A stretch of DNA of 21,948 bases. It comes from Deltaproteobacteria bacterium. Its GTDB lineage: Bacteria; Desulfobacterota; Desulfomonilia; UBA1062. The DNA lies in NCBI GenBank assembly GCA_023230665.1, contig JALNWY010000036.1:1-21948 (forward strand), given 5' to 3'. The position numbers and the translations under genes were made by a program. Under the pieces are notes generated by a model. The model was given only the letters and a program-made list of their open reading frames with translations, searched no databases and was not told the origin of the DNA. Shown here piece by piece: positions 21,193 to 21,948 of the stretch. Within the stretch, counting starts at the first letter, position 1, and every line of letters begins with the position of its first letter.

Positions 21193-21948
21193 GACAGCCC
21201 CTGCGCGCAGCTCTTGGCCGCGGCCACCCCGGTTGCGACGGCCAGCCCGTGGCCGCACTGGAAACTCATGATCTCGCACTCGGCCAGGATGCTCCCGCAT
21301 GCAAAGAGATTGTCGATCTTCGCCCCGGCCGGTCTGAAAGACCTGTCCACCCGTACGCCGGCTCGCTCGATGCTGTGGCCGGCCGAGAAGAAGTCGGTGT
21401 TGAACCAGTCCTTTCGCTCGCCGGGCACGGCCACCGGCAGATCGAACACGGTCTCCCGCACAGAATCCCTGCCCGCGAAGAGCCCCCCGCTCACGAAAGA
21501 CCCGGTGGCCAGCACAAAGGCCCGCCCCTGTACCCGCTTGGCCCTGCCCGTGGTGGCAAGGGTCACGGCCTCGATGGTATGGCCCTGGCGCTCCACGCTG
21601 GTGACCTCCTTGCCCCAGTAGAGGTGGATTCCCCGGTTCTGCATCACGCGCTTTAAGGCCCTGAAAAGTCTCAGGCCTGGGACCGAAGGGGGCAGGGTGG
21701 GAATCTCGAACACCTTCCTGCCGACTGCCCGAGAGATCTTTTCCATGGCCGAGGCAGGATCGATCGTGCCCAGCACCGCCGGAAGGGCCACCCGGTCGTG
21801 GGGGATCTCCAGGCCGCGCAGCCAGGTGATGAACGCATCGAGAAAGGTTGCATCGTCGAAGCGCGCGGCAATGCCGAGCGTGGTGGGCACCCCGGCGTCA
21901 TACACGGAGTATGTCGAGTTCCGGTGCCGGGAGGTGAGGTAGCTCGGA
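21189..21948 (-). CDS. glpB: Anaerobic glycerol-3-phosphate dehydrogenase subunit B (5' end outside window)
   Basis: The frame is open to the window edge, so the N-terminal FAD/NAD-binding part is missing and 252 residues are seen. The visible part matches GlpB: YDAGVPTTLGIAARFDDATFL, ALPAVLGTIDP, IPTLPPSVPGLRLFRALKR, AFVLATGSFVSGGLFAGRDSVRET and the C-terminal NLFACGSILAECEIMSFQCGHGLAVATG. The GTG at 21905 is internal, as the GlpB-like sequence continues upstream of it. glpA would be expected just outside the window. The stop overlaps the glpC ATG. Confidence 0.9.
   Translation of the reverse strand, partial: PSYLTSRHRNSTYSVYDAGVPTTLGIAARFDDATFLDAFITWLRGLEIPHDRVALPAVLGTIDPASAMEKISRAVGRKVFEIPTLPPSVPGLRLFRALKRVMQNRGIHLYWGKEVTSVERQGHTIEAVTLATTGRAKRVQGRAFVLATGSFVSGGLFAGRDSVRETVFDLPVAVPGERKDWFNTDFFSAGHSIERAGVRVDRSFRPAGAKIDNLFACGSILAECEIMSFQCGHGLAVATGVAAAKSCAQGLS

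Overview
The window is GC-rich DNA from a Gram-negative bacterium. Lipoproteins, an outer-membrane barrel tail, D-Ala-D-Ala ligase, an anaerobic glycerol-3-phosphate dehydrogenase (glpB/glpC), an archaeal-type phosphoglycerate mutase, an ADP-forming acyl-CoA synthetase-type ATP-grasp protein and c-di-GMP riboswitches of the kind common in Geobacter relatives together suggest an anaerobic deltaproteobacterium (Desulfobacterota or Desulfuromonadota). This placement is an inference. No transposase, phage gene, CRISPR array, tRNA or rRNA was seen.

Layout. 1-3710 (+): an envelope operon. It holds the tail of an outer-membrane barrel protein, a CsgG-like periplasmic protein, a TPR lipoprotein of the COG3014 type, a YcfL (DUF1425) lipoprotein and an LpoB-type penicillin-binding-protein activator, all tightly spaced. 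4003-4551 (+): an isoprenylcysteine methyltransferase-family membrane protein with its own promoter. 4762-5721 (-): ilvE, with a clear sigma70 promoter and an operator-like palindrome, ending in a strong terminator. 5881-9102 (+): a 1073-residue zinc-ribbon/class III cyclase/AAA ATPase/TPR protein whose cyclase domain lacks the catalytic Asn. 9103-9795: a long regulatory region with a sigma70 promoter, an early intrinsic terminator and three tandem c-di-GMP-I (GEMM-I) aptamers. 9796-10329 (+): a small exported protein with a GQAG motif, the apparent target of the aptamers. 10404-12525 (-): queE-queC-queF with 4-nt start/stop overlaps, behind a TATAAT promoter and a compact leader that folds like a preQ1-I riboswitch. 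12773-17014 (+): an ATP-grasp acyl-CoA synthetase subunit, a tRNA-dihydrouridine synthase, apgM and ddl. 17099-21948 (-): glpB-glpC-transketolase-glycine-zipper protein joined by three consecutive 4-nt overlaps, followed by a second glycine-zipper paralogue.

The most notable parts are RNA: a triple tandem c-di-GMP aptamer array with copy-specific differences and inter-copy complementarity, and a probable preQ1 aptamer starting almost at the transcription start of the queuosine operon. The notable protein systems are the LpoB/YcfL/COG3014/CsgG-like envelope module and the coupling of a transketolase and a glycine-zipper protein to a glp operon.
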